Source: Shewanella vesiculosa (lineage in GTDB: Bacteria; Pseudomonadota; Gammaproteobacteria; Enterobacterales; Shewanellaceae). Taken from it: a stretch of 64,000 nt of DNA. A program made the position numbers and the translations under genes. Of the stretch, positions 17,899 through 27,126 are shown piece by piece. The stretch's first letter is position 1. Every line of letters starts with the position of its first letter. The stretch spans positions 1-64,000 of the forward strand of contig NZ_CP073588.1 of assembly GCF_021560015.1 (NCBI RefSeq). Direction: 5' to 3'. The notes below the pieces were generated by a model. The model was not told where the DNA came from and did not search any database. It worked only from the letters and a program-made list of their open reading frames with translations.

Positions 17899-19032
17899 TT
17901 AACGTAATACTGCGCGTTTTTCGGTACCCGTCACGATAGCTTCGATACGACGGTTAACACGGTTAGCTTCAGCTGAGCTACCTTGCATAACAGGTTGAGT
18001 GATACCGTAACCAACAGCATTGATTCTGCTTTTGCTAATGCCATACTTTGTGTTCAGTGCATTTGCAACCGCTACAGCACGACGCTCAGAAAGCTTCATG
18101 TTGTATTCTGCTTTACCTACGTTAGACGCATGGCCTCCGATAGATACAGTATGTTGTGGGTATTTGTTCATGAAATCTGCTAGTTTTTCTAAATCAGCAA
18201 ATGAGCCTGCACGGATCTCTGCTGAGTCATTAGCAAACAAAATACCACCTAAGTCATGCTTAGTGGTGATGTTTTCATAAACAGTACAACCTGTAGCATC
18301 AACTTTGTGTGTTAAAGGAGTATTTGGACATTTGTCCATGTTATCTTTAACACCATCTTTGTCAGCATCACCAGGTGTTACAGCAACAATTGGAGCCACT
18401 ACTGGAGCAACAACTGCAGCAGGAGCACTAGTACCAAAACGATAACTTAGCTCAAGACCCCAGTAGTTACTTTCCATTGAAAGTGTATTCCACTTTTCTT
18501 CGTCAAGGTTTTCATAACGACGGTATTTAGCTTGTAACTTTAGGTTATCAGTAAAGTTATAACCAACACCAGCACCTAAATATGGTGCAATACCGCTATC
18601 ACTGTAATATTCAGTGTTGTACTCTTTTTTGTTGGAGATTAAGTAGTTTAATGCACCGGCTTCAGCAGATAAACTCCACTTGTCAGCTAATGGGTAAAAA
18701 CCAACAAAACCTAATGACATACCACGAACACCAACATCATTACGTTTGTTTGAATAATCAGTCCATTCAGCGCGGCCAAGGTCACGATAACCTAATTCAA
18801 TTCCGACATATTCGTTAAATAAATAACCACCAAATACATCCCAAGCATATGGGTCATCTTCACCACACACTTTCATGGTTTTTTGGTCACAGTTTGGTTC
18901 ATAGTTATTGACGCCTAAACCACCACCAACGTACCAAGGTGTTAATTCTTGAGCAGCTGATGCAGCGAAAGGCAACATAGATGTGAGTAATACTACTTTT
19001 AATGTGTTCTTCATCATATTTTTATAGTCCAT
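17899..19032 (-). CDS. OmpA-family outer membrane porin
   Basis: A 377-residue outer-membrane protein that anchors to peptidoglycan. The start is ATG 19032, ten bases after GGTGGAG; it gives a signal peptide ending PFAASA before AQELTPW. Residues about 30–210 form the eight-stranded barrel domain (WYVGGGLGVNNY, IELGYRDLGRAEW, LGAGVGYNFTDNLKLQAKYR). A thrombospondin-3-like calcium loop (DADKDGVKDNMDKCPNTP) leads to the OmpA C-terminal domain with SIGGHASNVGKAEYNMKLSE and RVNRRIEA. Monocistronic, probably abundant. Confidence 0.93.
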   Translation of the reverse strand: MDYKNMMKNTLKVVLLTSMLPFAASAAQELTPWYVGGGLGVNNYEPNCDQKTMKVCGEDDPYAWDVFGGYLFNEYVGIELGYRDLGRAEWTDYSNKRNDVGVRGMSLGFVGFYPLADKWSLSAEAGALNYLISNKKEYNTEYYSDSGIAPYLGAGVGYNFTDNLKLQAKYRRYENLDEEKWNTLSMESNYWGLELSYRFGTSAPAAVVAPVVAPIVAVTPGDADKDGVKDNMDKCPNTPLTHKVDATGCTVYENITTKHDLGGILFANDSAEIRAGSFADLEKLADFMNKYPQHTVSIGGHASNVGKAEYNMKLSERRAVAVANALNTKYGISKSRINAVGYGITQPVMQGSSAEANRVNRRIEAIVTGTEKRAVLR

Positions 19033-19411
19033 TGTTATTTTACTCCACCAAATATGCATGTAACGGAGTTGTTATCTTCATGCATTGCTGACGCTTAATG
19101 TGGTGTTCCTTTGTATTTTAGTCAGCGGCGCAAGTATGGGTGGTAATTAGATGTTTTTCCATAGTAAAAAAGATTAATTTTTGGTAATGGTCGGTAAAAT
19201 ACCAGTGCAATAAAATTGGTGCAACATAGAAAAAGTAAGTAAAATCATAAGCTAAGTGTGATTGTTTTATTTTGGCATTGATTGGGGAGTAATTGTGAAT
19301 ATAGTACTGATTTTTAATGTTTTTGCTTTTTATGCCTCTAATGAGCATATTTGGGAGGTGAAAATAAAAATACGCCCAGAAGGCGTATTTTTGGTCTAAT
19401 AATAAGTTAGT
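19033..19411. other. Intergenic region between OmpA and phosphoketolase
   Basis: About 380 bases between two minus-strand genes. It holds the phosphoketolase terminator and presumably the ompA promoter. An open frame at 19118–19348 has no ribosome binding site or family resemblance and is not called. Confidence 0.6.
19364..19394 (-). terminator. Terminator of the phosphoketolase gene
   Basis: A perfect 11-bp stem AAAAATACGCC/GGCGTATTTTT (19366–19376, 19382–19392) with a CAGAA loop, 20 bases past the stop codon; T-run on the minus strand. Confidence 0.9.
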
Positions 19412-21778
19412 TTAACGAGTCCATACCCAGTTTTCGATTTCTTCTGGATCCACACCATTGGCTTTGATGTAGTTCTTATGGTCAACTAATCGTTGCAACA
19501 TATCTGTGGTGATGGTCACATGTTGTGTTTCATCAATCACACCTTGCTGGAATAATTTGTAAGCCATATCGATCACTAAGTGATAGCGAGATGTACCGTT
19601 ACGCACTCCCATATCAAATGGTGTTGTCGTTGAACCTTCTTCTTCATAACCTTTAATACGGAAACGACGGTTACCTTTATAATCAAAGACCAATTTCTTG
19701 ATGGTATTTGGATAACCATGGTAATTAAATACCACACCTTTATCTTGGGTAAATACTTCATCCATCATCCAAGGTTTGCTTTGAAATTCAAGGCTGCCTA
19801 AACCGCTACTGTGAAGTTCTGACACGCTGACAAAACGGATACGTACTCTTGGTAGTATTTCACGAATGAGAACTAAAGAAGCCATACATTCTTGAGTTGC
19901 ATAATCACCACAACCAGCTAGTACCACATCAGGATTGGTATCTGAGGCGAAATCCCATACCATCATGCCATCTTTAGCTTGTTGACGAGCTTCAGCTAAA
20001 GATAACCATTGAGGTAAAGATTTTTTACCCGCAACAATAATATTCAGTTTGTCTCTGTCAGCATAAGCTTTTTCGGTATATACCAAGGTGCTGTTTGCAT
20101 CTGCTGGCAAGTAAGCAGAGATAATTTCTGGGTGCTTCTCTAACATTGCGCCTAGGAATGATGGGTTCTGATGAGAGTAACCGTTGTGATCTTGACGTTC
20201 TAATAACGATGACAATACTACGTTACATGCTGGAATTGGCTTACGGAAATGGATCCCTTGGCTGGCATGGACATATTTACAGTATTGGTCAGCCATTGAT
20301 GACACTACCTGAGAAAAAGATTCATAAGTAGGGAACATACCGTGACGGCCGGTTACTGTGTAGCCATGTAACATACCAAATAACAAGTTTTCAGATAACA
20401 ACTCAATCACGCGGCCATCGCGCGACATATCTTGGTCCCAGCTTTCTATAGGCCATTGCCATGAACGATCTGTTTCTTCAAATACAGCTTGTAACTGATT
20501 TGAATAAGTTTCATCAGGACTGAAAATACGCAGGTTGCGTTGATCGCGGTTCAGTTTGAATGCATCACGCATCCATTCTCCCATTTTCAACATTGAAAAA
20601 CCACGATGGCCACGAGGTGTTTCAGCACCATAACCCAGTTTGCTTAAATCTGGATTCGTTAAAGCGCGAACGACTTCACCGCCATAACTTAAACGTTGGC
20701 GACCACAGCATAAATCCTTTGGTGGCATTAATGACATGATGTCTTTATCAAATATCAGTTCGCCGCTTTCAGTCGTTTGTACTAGCTCATCAAACTTATA
20801 GCTGGCTAACCATGTATTGAGTGCTTCTAAATGGCCTTTATCTTTAGCACAGTTGCTGACAATCACTTGATGGGATTCACAGTTACCGGCTAATTTTTTG
20901 CCATCATATTCAGCTGTACCCGTCCAACCTTTAGCTGTTCTCATTAAAATAACTGGCCAGCGGGGTTTCACAACGTCTTCACCAGAACGAGCACGACGTT
21001 GAATGTCAGTGATCATTTCATAAGACAAGTCCATTGCCGCTGTCATTTGTTCAAAGATGTCCGTTTCCATTTCATCATCAACGATGATGGGGTGATAACC
21101 AAGGCCACGGAATTCGAGATCCAGTTCTTCATGGCTCATGCGGCCCATACGGGTTGGACCTGAGATCTTATAACCGTTAATATGGACGATTGGCAGAACC
21201 GCACCGTTATGCTCAGGAGAGACTAAACGGTTAGCATACCAAGATGCTGCTAATGGGCCGGTTTCCGCTTCACCGTCACCGATCAAACAAGCGGCAATAA
21301 GATTTGGGTTATCTAATACAGAGCCCCAAGCGACAGAAAGTGAATAACCAAGCTCACCACCTTCTAATATTTGGCCAGGAGCTTCTGGGTTTGCATGTGA
21401 TGGATAGCCGTAGGCTGCTGAGAATTTTTTACAGATATCTTCGATACCGGTTTCTGTGAATGGAATGGTCTCAGGATAGAAATGACTAAGTGAACCTTCA
21501 ACAAATAAGTTAGCTTGCACAGCTGGGAAACCGTGGCCAGGACCAACAAGGTAAATGAATTCACGCTTATGCTTAACAATAAGACGGTTAACGTTCGCGT
21601 AGACAAAGTTAATACCAGGACATGTTCCCCAGTGACCGAGTAGACGAGGTTTGATATCTGTATGTTGTAACGGACGCTTAAAAAGTACGTTTTGCTTCAG
21701 ATAAATCTGCGATGTCGCAAGGAAGTTCGTTGCTCTTACGTATTTTTTTAGCGCGATGATTTCATTTGGGTTAGTCAT
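19412..21778 (-). CDS. xfp: Xylulose-5-phosphate/fructose-6-phosphate phosphoketolase
   Basis: A thiamine-diphosphate enzyme that cleaves xylulose-5-P or fructose-6-P with phosphate to acetyl phosphate. The 788 residues match the family. HWGTCPGINFVYAN, GPGHGFPA, the ThDP motif IGDGEAETGP, HINGYKISGPT and the late RQDHNGYSHQNPSF and GNGTSRYHL-type segments (here RNGTSRYHLVIDM) are all recognisable. GAGGTCAC precedes the ATG. No acetate kinase gene is adjacent, unlike many xfp loci. A CRP-like site lies about 215 bases upstream. Confidence 0.96.
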   Translation of the reverse strand: MTNPNEIIALKKYVRATNFLATSQIYLKQNVLFKRPLQHTDIKPRLLGHWGTCPGINFVYANVNRLIVKHKREFIYLVGPGHGFPAVQANLFVEGSLSHFYPETIPFTETGIEDICKKFSAAYGYPSHANPEAPGQILEGGELGYSLSVAWGSVLDNPNLIAACLIGDGEAETGPLAASWYANRLVSPEHNGAVLPIVHINGYKISGPTRMGRMSHEELDLEFRGLGYHPIIVDDEMETDIFEQMTAAMDLSYEMITDIQRRARSGEDVVKPRWPVILMRTAKGWTGTAEYDGKKLAGNCESHQVIVSNCAKDKGHLEALNTWLASYKFDELVQTTESGELIFDKDIMSLMPPKDLCCGRQRLSYGGEVVRALTNPDLSKLGYGAETPRGHRGFSMLKMGEWMRDAFKLNRDQRNLRIFSPDETYSNQLQAVFEETDRSWQWPIESWDQDMSRDGRVIELLSENLLFGMLHGYTVTGRHGMFPTYESFSQVVSSMADQYCKYVHASQGIHFRKPIPACNVVLSSLLERQDHNGYSHQNPSFLGAMLEKHPEIISAYLPADANSTLVYTEKAYADRDKLNIIVAGKKSLPQWLSLAEARQQAKDGMMVWDFASDTNPDVVLAGCGDYATQECMASLVLIREILPRVRIRFVSVSELHSSGLGSLEFQSKPWMMDEVFTQDKGVVFNYHGYPNTIKKLVFDYKGNRRFRIKGYEEEGSTTTPFDMGVRNGTSRYHLVIDMAYKLFQQGVIDETQHVTITTDMLQRLVDHKNYIKANGVDPEEIENWVWTR

Positions 21779-22293
21779 AGTGACCTCTATTAAAAGTGAA
21801 AAACTTATTTAACCTTCTTTGAGAACACTGTATCTGTAATTTAGTTACAATAATGTGGCCTTTATCTAATTTCTGAGTAATGAGGTTTGGTTTCGATCGC
21901 ATTTATTGTTGATTTGTCGCTAATTACTTGAAATTTAATAACGATTCAAATGCTTTTTAAACATAGAGCATTAATAGTAGAAATGATAAAGTGTGACAGA
22001 GATCACTTGTTAATTTTTGTTTTGTTGATGTTATTGCAACGTTTCATTTACTTAATCGATGTGTATGCTAGGTAACGTAGCTTTAGCATTCGTAGTCCTG
22101 AGTGATCAATACCTATTAATCCACGACCATAACCTTTTATAATGGCGACTTTATATAGGTACTTTTATTAGTATTACCGTTTTACACATAGCAGCTTGCA
22201 CATGACGTGCTTGGTCTGTGCCTTATGTGTTTTATATTCAGTGCAATGGCCTGATACAGAAAAATAACCTTATAACGGGGAAGATTAGACAAT
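21779..22293. other. Divergent intergenic region, xfp and AGCS symporter
   Basis: About 515 bases, AT-rich, with one CRP-like site. No coding sequence or RNA fold is evident. Confidence 0.6.
21990..22009. promoter_or_regulatory. CRP-type site between xfp and the AGCS symporter
   Basis: TGTGACAGAGATCACT (21992–22007) keeps TGTGA-N6-TCAC. It could control phosphoketolase, the symporter or both. Predicted by eye. Confidence 0.6.
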
Positions 22294-23736
22294 ATGGCAA
22301 TGTTAGAGACGATTGTTAATTTCATGAATAGCCTGCTTTGGGGCAAATTATTGGTTTATGGGTTGGTGGGAGCAGGGTTGTTTTTTACTATTCGTCTTGG
22401 TTTTATTCAAATTACCCATTTTGTGCACGGTATTAAAGTACTCGCGATTAGCCGCCGTCCAGGTAAGCATGGCTTATCATCATTTCAAGTTTTTTGTACC
22501 AGTATGGCTGCACGTGTCGGAGCTGGTAATATGGCTGGTGTCGCGGTTGCAATTGGAACAGCAGGGCCAGGTGCCGTGTTTTGGATGTGGGCTATAGCAG
22601 TATTGGGTATGGCTACTGCGATGATAGAGTCGACTCTTGCTCAGGTTTATAAAGTCAAAGATGGTGATGGCCAATACCGTGGTGGTCCAGCTTATTATAT
22701 GGAGAAAGGACTTGGTCAGCGTTGGATGGGCGTGGTTTTTTCTATCTTCCTAATTTTAGCATTTGGTCTTGTATTTAATGCTGTTCAAGCCAATACCATT
22801 ACCGGTGCAATGACTCAAGTTTTTGGTTTTGAACCACTATATATCGGTATTGGTATTGTTATCTGCAGTGCGTTTGTCATTGTAGGTGGCCTTAAAAAAG
22901 TTGCTAAAGCATCTGAGCTCATTGTACCTGTCATGGCGATTGCTTATATTGCTATAGCATTTGTTGTTGTTGGTATGAATATTGAGAAGTTACCTGACAT
23001 TTTCATGTTAGTTATTAACAGTGCATTTGGTTGGCAAGAAGCCGCTGCTGGTGGTGTTGCTTATAGTGTTGCTCAAGCAATGCAAGCCGGTATTGCTCGA
23101 GGATTATTTTCAAACGAAGCCGGTATGGGAAGTGCAGCAAACGTGGCTGCCAGTGCATCTCCAAATCCTAATCACCCTGCATCGCAAGGTTTTGTGCAAA
23201 TGATGGGTGTATTTGTCGATACTATTGTTATTTGTACTGCAACGGCTGCAATTATTTTATTGTCTGGTGATGCAGCATCTAGCTCAGATGGCATTGCGAA
23301 AACGATTAGTGCACTTACCAGCCATGTGGGTGATTGGGGGGGAGCATTTATTGCCTTTGCCATTTTACTTTTCTGCTTTACGTCTATTATTGCGAACTAT
23401 TCTTACGCAGAAACTAATGTCATGTTCTTGTCTGGTAATAGTAAAAAAGCTTTGCCTATATTTCGCGTAGTTGTTTTAGGTATGGTGATGTTCGGTTCAC
23501 TGGCTAAAATCAGTCTAGTATGGGATTTAGCCGATGTATCAATGGGATTAATGGCTATTGTTAACATTGTGGCCTTATTGTTGTTGTCTGGCCTAGCGAT
23601 TCGAGTTATTAACGACTATCGGGAACAGATTGATGCGGGTATCGATCCGGTATTTGATACCAGTAAATTTCCAGAGTTAGCCGATCAATTAGAAGAAAAA
23701 ATTTGGCCTAATTCTTCAGAGCCTATAAAGAAATAA
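22294..23736 (+). CDS. Sodium:alanine symporter, AGCS family
   Basis: An inner-membrane symporter for alanine or glycine driven by Na+. The 480 residues have about ten hydrophobic helices. Family signatures: GLSSFQVFCTSMAARVGAGN in the substrate/Na+ site, YRGGPAYYMEKGLGQRWMG, and ARGLFSNEAGMGSAA. GGGGAAGAT precedes the ATG. It is related to E. coli YaaJ, which lies next to yaaA and talB near thrABC, as here. Confidence 0.94.
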   Translation: MAMLETIVNFMNSLLWGKLLVYGLVGAGLFFTIRLGFIQITHFVHGIKVLAISRRPGKHGLSSFQVFCTSMAARVGAGNMAGVAVAIGTAGPGAVFWMWAIAVLGMATAMIESTLAQVYKVKDGDGQYRGGPAYYMEKGLGQRWMGVVFSIFLILAFGLVFNAVQANTITGAMTQVFGFEPLYIGIGIVICSAFVIVGGLKKVAKASELIVPVMAIAYIAIAFVVVGMNIEKLPDIFMLVINSAFGWQEAAAGGVAYSVAQAMQAGIARGLFSNEAGMGSAANVAASASPNPNHPASQGFVQMMGVFVDTIVICTATAAIILLSGDAASSSDGIAKTISALTSHVGDWGGAFIAFAILLFCFTSIIANYSYAETNVMFLSGNSKKALPIFRVVVLGMVMFGSLAKISLVWDLADVSMGLMAIVNIVALLLLSGLAIRVINDYREQIDAGIDPVFDTSKFPELADQLEEKIWPNSSEPIKK

Positions 23737-23771
23737 ACTCGGGTATAGAGTGTTTAATCGAATAGCTCAAT

Positions 23772-23807
23772 CGAAAAAACCATGCTAATGCGGCATGGTT
23801 TTTTTAT
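23772..23807 (+). terminator. Terminator of the AGCS symporter gene
   Basis: ACCATGC/GCATGGT (23779–23785, 23793–23799) flanked by an A-run and TTTTTTT; loop of seven bases. Confidence 0.88.
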
Positions 23808-23852
23808 ATCAGTTCAGTATGATGACGTTATGATTTTATCCGGAGCTTACTT

Positions 23853-24629
23853 ATGTTGGTTTTAGTTTCACCTGCGAAAACATTAGATTTTGAACATTCA
23901 CCTATTTCTAATACCCATACTCAGCCGCGCTTTCTAAAACAAAGCCAAGCGTTGATTGATGTTTGCCGTGAATTAACTCCCATGGATATTGCCAGCTTGA
24001 TGAAGGTGAGTGATAAAATAGCAGGGCTGAATGCCGCTCGGTTTGCTGATTGGCAGCCACCGTTTACCTTAGATAATGCTAAGCAGGCCATTTTTGCCTT
24101 TAGAGGTGATGTGTATACAGGCTTTGATGCAGATAATTTATCTGAGTCACAAATGGCTTCTAGTCAAAAACATTTACGTATTTTATCTGGTTTGTATGGC
24201 TTACTTAAACCACTAGATTTAATCCAACCGTATCGCTTAGAAATGGGCACTAAGCTGGCAAACCCTGAAGGTAATAACTTGTATGCTTTCTGGGGAGAGA
24301 CGATTACAGAAGCTGTTAATCAAGCATTGAAAGAGCAGGGCGATGATATCATTGTTAACTTAGCCTCTAATGAGTACTTTAAGTCTGTCAAAGTAAAACA
24401 ACTTCAAGGTCAGCTAATTACCCCTGTGTTTAAAGACTGCAAAAAGGGCCAATTTAAAGTGATTAGTTTTTATGCCAAAAAAGCTCGTGGTTTGATGGCG
24501 CGCTATATTATTGATACTAATCCCACTTCTGTTAAGCAATTAACTGAGTTTGATCTTGAAGGCTATTACTACAGCGAAGCGCAGTCGACTGCCACAGAGC
24601 CTGTATTTTTACGCGCCGAACAAAAGTAA
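23853..24629 (+). CDS. yaaA: YaaA, peroxide stress protein
   Basis: A 258-residue member of the YaaA/DUF328 family; E. coli YaaA lowers free iron under H2O2 stress and binds DNA. The start [14 protein letters not shown] and later [28 protein letters not shown] and [11 protein letters not shown] are family hallmarks. CCGGAGC lies seven to ten bases before the ATG. It follows the AGCS symporter, keeping the yaaA–yaaJ neighbourhood. Confidence 0.96.
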   Translation: MLVLVSPAKTLDFEHSPISNTHTQPRFLKQSQALIDVCRELTPMDIASLMKVSDKIAGLNAARFADWQPPFTLDNAKQAIFAFRGDVYTGFDADNLSESQMASSQKHLRILSGLYGLLKPLDLIQPYRLEMGTKLANPEGNNLYAFWGETITEAVNQALKEQGDDIIVNLASNEYFKSVKVKQLQGQLITPVFKDCKKGQFKVISFYAKKARGLMARYIIDTNPTSVKQLTEFDLEGYYYSEAQSTATEPVFLRAEQK

Positions 24630-24654
24630 AACTTTAAGTCCATAGCCTTAGCCA

Positions 24655-24685
24655 ATAAAAAAGCCCTTAAACAAGGGCTTTTTAG
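24655..24685. terminator. Bidirectional terminator between yaaA and the M28 peptidase
   Basis: AAAAGCCCTT/AAGGGCTTTT (24659–24668, 24673–24682) with an AAAC loop; A-run and T-run on opposite sides, so it can end both convergent genes. Confidence 0.88.
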
Positions 24686-24730
24686 TCATCAAACTCTGAG
24701 CTCAATTGAACTTAATCGCGCTACAACTCG

Positions 24731-26176
24731 CTAGTGTTGGTCTTTTTGCTCGGTAACAGGTCTTAAATCAATTTCCGATTGTGCCATCATGTAGGCAAAT
24801 TGGACATAAGCTGCTGCACTTTGTGCCAGTTTCTTAGGATCAATTTTATCTAATGTATCATTCGGCGTGTGGTGATAATCAAAGTAGTCTGTGCCATCTT
24901 GGTTCAATGAAGCAACCGGTACACCTAATGCTGGTAGCATCGACACATCCGGTCCGCCTGAAGCGTTATTATTGCCAAGCTCAACCCCATTAAGTGTTAT
25001 GGCAGAGTGTTGTTGTTTCACTTGCTCGAATGTGGCGGGGTTAACATTAAAATCAATTTTATAAATAGGTCCCGCACCAAAATCAGATTCCGCCGCAATA
25101 TAATGCTTGCCTAACTCATCAGCATGTTGCGCTGCATAGGCTTTACCACCAACTAAACCCACTTCTTCAGCTGCGTATAATACCACTCGAATAGTACGTG
25201 CAGGTTTTTGCGGTAAGTCTTGAATGAGTTTAGCTGCGGTGGTAACAATCGCGACACCCGCACCATCATCAATTGCACCTGTGCCTTCATCCCACGAATC
25301 AAGATGAGCACCGATAAGAACGATTTCATCTGGTTTACTGCTTCCAGTGACTTCGGCTATAACATTATAAGATGTCGCAATACCTAAATTTTCTGAGGTC
25401 ATATTCAGTGATAGGGTGATGTTAGGATTACGCTTTAACATGGCATTAATCAAATCTGCATCAGGGTTAGACATTGCTGCGGCAGGAATTTTAGGCGTTC
25501 CTTCTTCGTAGCGCATCATTCCTGTGTGTGCCATTCTGTCATGATCTGTGCCAATGGAACGGATAACAATTGCTAAGGCTCCTTTCTGGGCCGCAACAAT
25601 GGCTCCTCGAGAGCGGCCACCAACAGCCTCGCCATAACCTTTACCTGTAATGTGGCGTTCAGTTTTACGGTCAATAAACACTATTTTGCCTTCAATGCGC
25701 CCCGGCGATGCATTGGATAACTCTTCTAAACTGTCAAAGCGTACAATCTGTGCTTGAATTCCGTTAACTGGGGTTGCAACACTGCCACCTAAGGCTGTCA
25801 CAACTAAAGGTTGCTCATAAGGCGCAACGATACTCGCGTGTGCGCTGCCTCTAGACCAAGCAGGAACTTGAACCGATTCTTTATATACTTTATCAAATCC
25901 GAGCGACCACAGTTTTTCCATCGCCCAATCAACGGCCATGATGTCTTTGTCTGTACCCGCTAATCGTGGACCTACTTCTACGGTAAGCGATTCAACAATG
26001 TCATAACTTAAACGTGATGATAAAGCTTGCTTAGCCAATTGTTGACTGATTTTGGCATCATCTGAATTATTGATAACTAAACTGGCATCACTCATTTTAG
26101 TGGGTACGGGGGTTTGACACCCGAGTAGAGTGGTAAATATGGCTCCGACGAGTGTTGCTCTTTGATAGTTTTTCAT
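24731..26176 (-). CDS. M28-family zinc aminopeptidase, lipoprotein
   Basis: A probable periplasmic or outer-membrane-facing exopeptidase of 481 residues. The signal peptide ends in the lipobox TTLLGCQ, so it should be lipidated at Cys20. A PA-type insert covers about 125–260. The metal sites of the M28 catalytic domain are visible: GAHLDSWDEGTGAIDDGAG (His and bridging Asp), YAAEEVGLVGG (catalytic Glu–Glu), AAESDFGAG and, near the end, DYFDYHHTPNDTLDKI (final His). GGAAAC precedes the ATG. It is divergent from the ArsR-type regulator; no link between them is shown. Confidence 0.93.
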   Translation of the reverse strand: MKNYQRATLVGAIFTTLLGCQTPVPTKMSDASLVINNSDDAKISQQLAKQALSSRLSYDIVESLTVEVGPRLAGTDKDIMAVDWAMEKLWSLGFDKVYKESVQVPAWSRGSAHASIVAPYEQPLVVTALGGSVATPVNGIQAQIVRFDSLEELSNASPGRIEGKIVFIDRKTERHITGKGYGEAVGGRSRGAIVAAQKGALAIVIRSIGTDHDRMAHTGMMRYEEGTPKIPAAAMSNPDADLINAMLKRNPNITLSLNMTSENLGIATSYNVIAEVTGSSKPDEIVLIGAHLDSWDEGTGAIDDGAGVAIVTTAAKLIQDLPQKPARTIRVVLYAAEEVGLVGGKAYAAQHADELGKHYIAAESDFGAGPIYKIDFNVNPATFEQVKQQHSAITLNGVELGNNNASGGPDVSMLPALGVPVASLNQDGTDYFDYHHTPNDTLDKIDPKKLAQSAAAYVQFAYMMAQSEIDLRPVTEQKDQH

Positions 26177-26309
26177 GAGTTTCCTTTGATTATTTTAGCT
26201 AAGTCTCATTTTTTACAACAATCTACCAAAAAGTGTGCTTTATGTCCCGACTCTATTTGTAAGGGAACGCTATATTAGTGCGGGGTTAGATGAAGGAGAA
26301 GAGCGCGTG

Positions 26310-26606
26310 ATGGATATAGATAAAATGCAACAGCAAGCAGATCATGCGGTCGTATTGCTAAAAGCATTAGCAAATGAACGTAGACTGTTTATTTTGTGTC
26401 ATCTTCTTAATGAAGGTGAAATGTGTGTTGGTGAAATGAATAAGAAGTTGGGGCTAAGTCAATCTGCTTTATCTCAACATTTGGCATGGCTTCGTAAAGA
26501 CAAATTAGTCTGTACTAGGAAAGAGGCGCAAACCGTTTTTTATTCGTTAAAAAGTGATGAGGTAAAAGAGTTAATTCAAGTATTAAATAATATGTATTGT
26601 TATTAA
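26310..26606 (+). CDS. ArsR-family regulator, HlyU-like
   Basis: A 98-residue winged-helix repressor. The start is ATG 26310, about eleven bases after GGAG; the frame is open upstream, but no better site is visible. KALANERRLFILCHLLNEGE, then LSQSALSQHLAWLRKDKLVC as recognition helix, and RKEAQTVFYSL follow HlyU/BigR proteins. The two cysteines used by HlyU/SqrR-type sulfide or redox sensors are in matching places (ILCHLL and the C-terminal MYC), with one more Cys after LV. No sulfide-oxidation gene is adjacent, so the target is unknown. Confidence 0.86.
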   Translation: MDIDKMQQQADHAVVLLKALANERRLFILCHLLNEGEMCVGEMNKKLGLSQSALSQHLAWLRKDKLVCTRKEAQTVFYSLKSDEVKELIQVLNNMYCY

Positions 26607-26617
26607 ACTGACTCCGC

Positions 26618-26675
26618 AAACGTCTTAACGGGTACATCTTATTTATTGATGCCTTAGTTAAGACGTTTAGTTTTT
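26618..26675 (+). terminator. Long inverted repeat, probable terminator of the ArsR-type gene
   Basis: A perfect 12-bp repeat AAACGTCTTAAC/GTTAAGACGTTT (26618–26629, 26657–26668) with a 27-base loop, then AGTTTTTGC. It begins 12 bases past the stop. The long loop is unusual for a terminator; it could also be a regulator binding site. Confidence 0.5.
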
Positions 26676-26764
26676 GCTACTAATATGATGCTTTACTCTT
26701 TCACATCAATCGAATACTGCCTTTTCTTACAAGCCTTATATTCTATAACATGATGATTACTGCC

Positions 26765-26783
26765 ATTGATTATCGTTATCAAT
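26765..26783. promoter_or_regulatory. Fur-box-like dyad with no gene attached
   Basis: ATTGATTATCGTTATCAAT is a 19-bp imperfect palindrome; TGATTATCGTTATCA matches 12 of 15 positions of the 7-1-7 Fur consensus. The nearest start codons are far away. Confidence 0.4.
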
Positions 26784-27079
26784 GAGAGCAAATCAATTAT
26801 CTCTTACTCCAATAAATTCAATATCTTTGCAGTATTTAGCGTTGCTATTTACCATCTGTTATCCGTTCAATGAGCCTGTATATCATTCTTTTTGAGAGCG
26901 CTTAGGTCTATGTGTTTGTTAGATCTGTTAGAAATGAGTAAATCAATTTACCGCTAAACAATGAGTGGTTATTTTTAGATAAGTGTTAAAGAGGCTGCGG
27001 ATACTCATGGTGAGCGATTGTATTAATTGAGGAGTGTTAAATTATCATAAGGAAAAACAAGCGGGTAAAATGTAGATAT

Positions 27080-27107
27080 AAAAAAACCGGCCTAAGCCGG
27101 TTTTTGG
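27080..27107 (-). terminator. Terminator of rpsT
   Basis: A perfect 10-bp stem AAAAACCGGC/GCCGGTTTTT (27082–27091, 27096–27105) with a CTAA loop, 20 bases past the stop. Confidence 0.92.
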
Positions 27108-27126
27108 AAACTTAAACTACAAAAAA

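Larger units (their letters stand above)
26607..27126. other. Intergenic region between the ArsR-type gene and rpsT
   Basis: About 520 bases without a credible open frame. It holds a 12-bp inverted repeat, a Fur-box-like dyad and the rpsT terminator. Confidence 0.6.

Noticed and set aside
19118..19348. 76-codon minus-strand frame between OmpA and phosphoketolase
   Set aside because: No ribosome binding site, low-complexity AT-rich composition and no recognisable motif.
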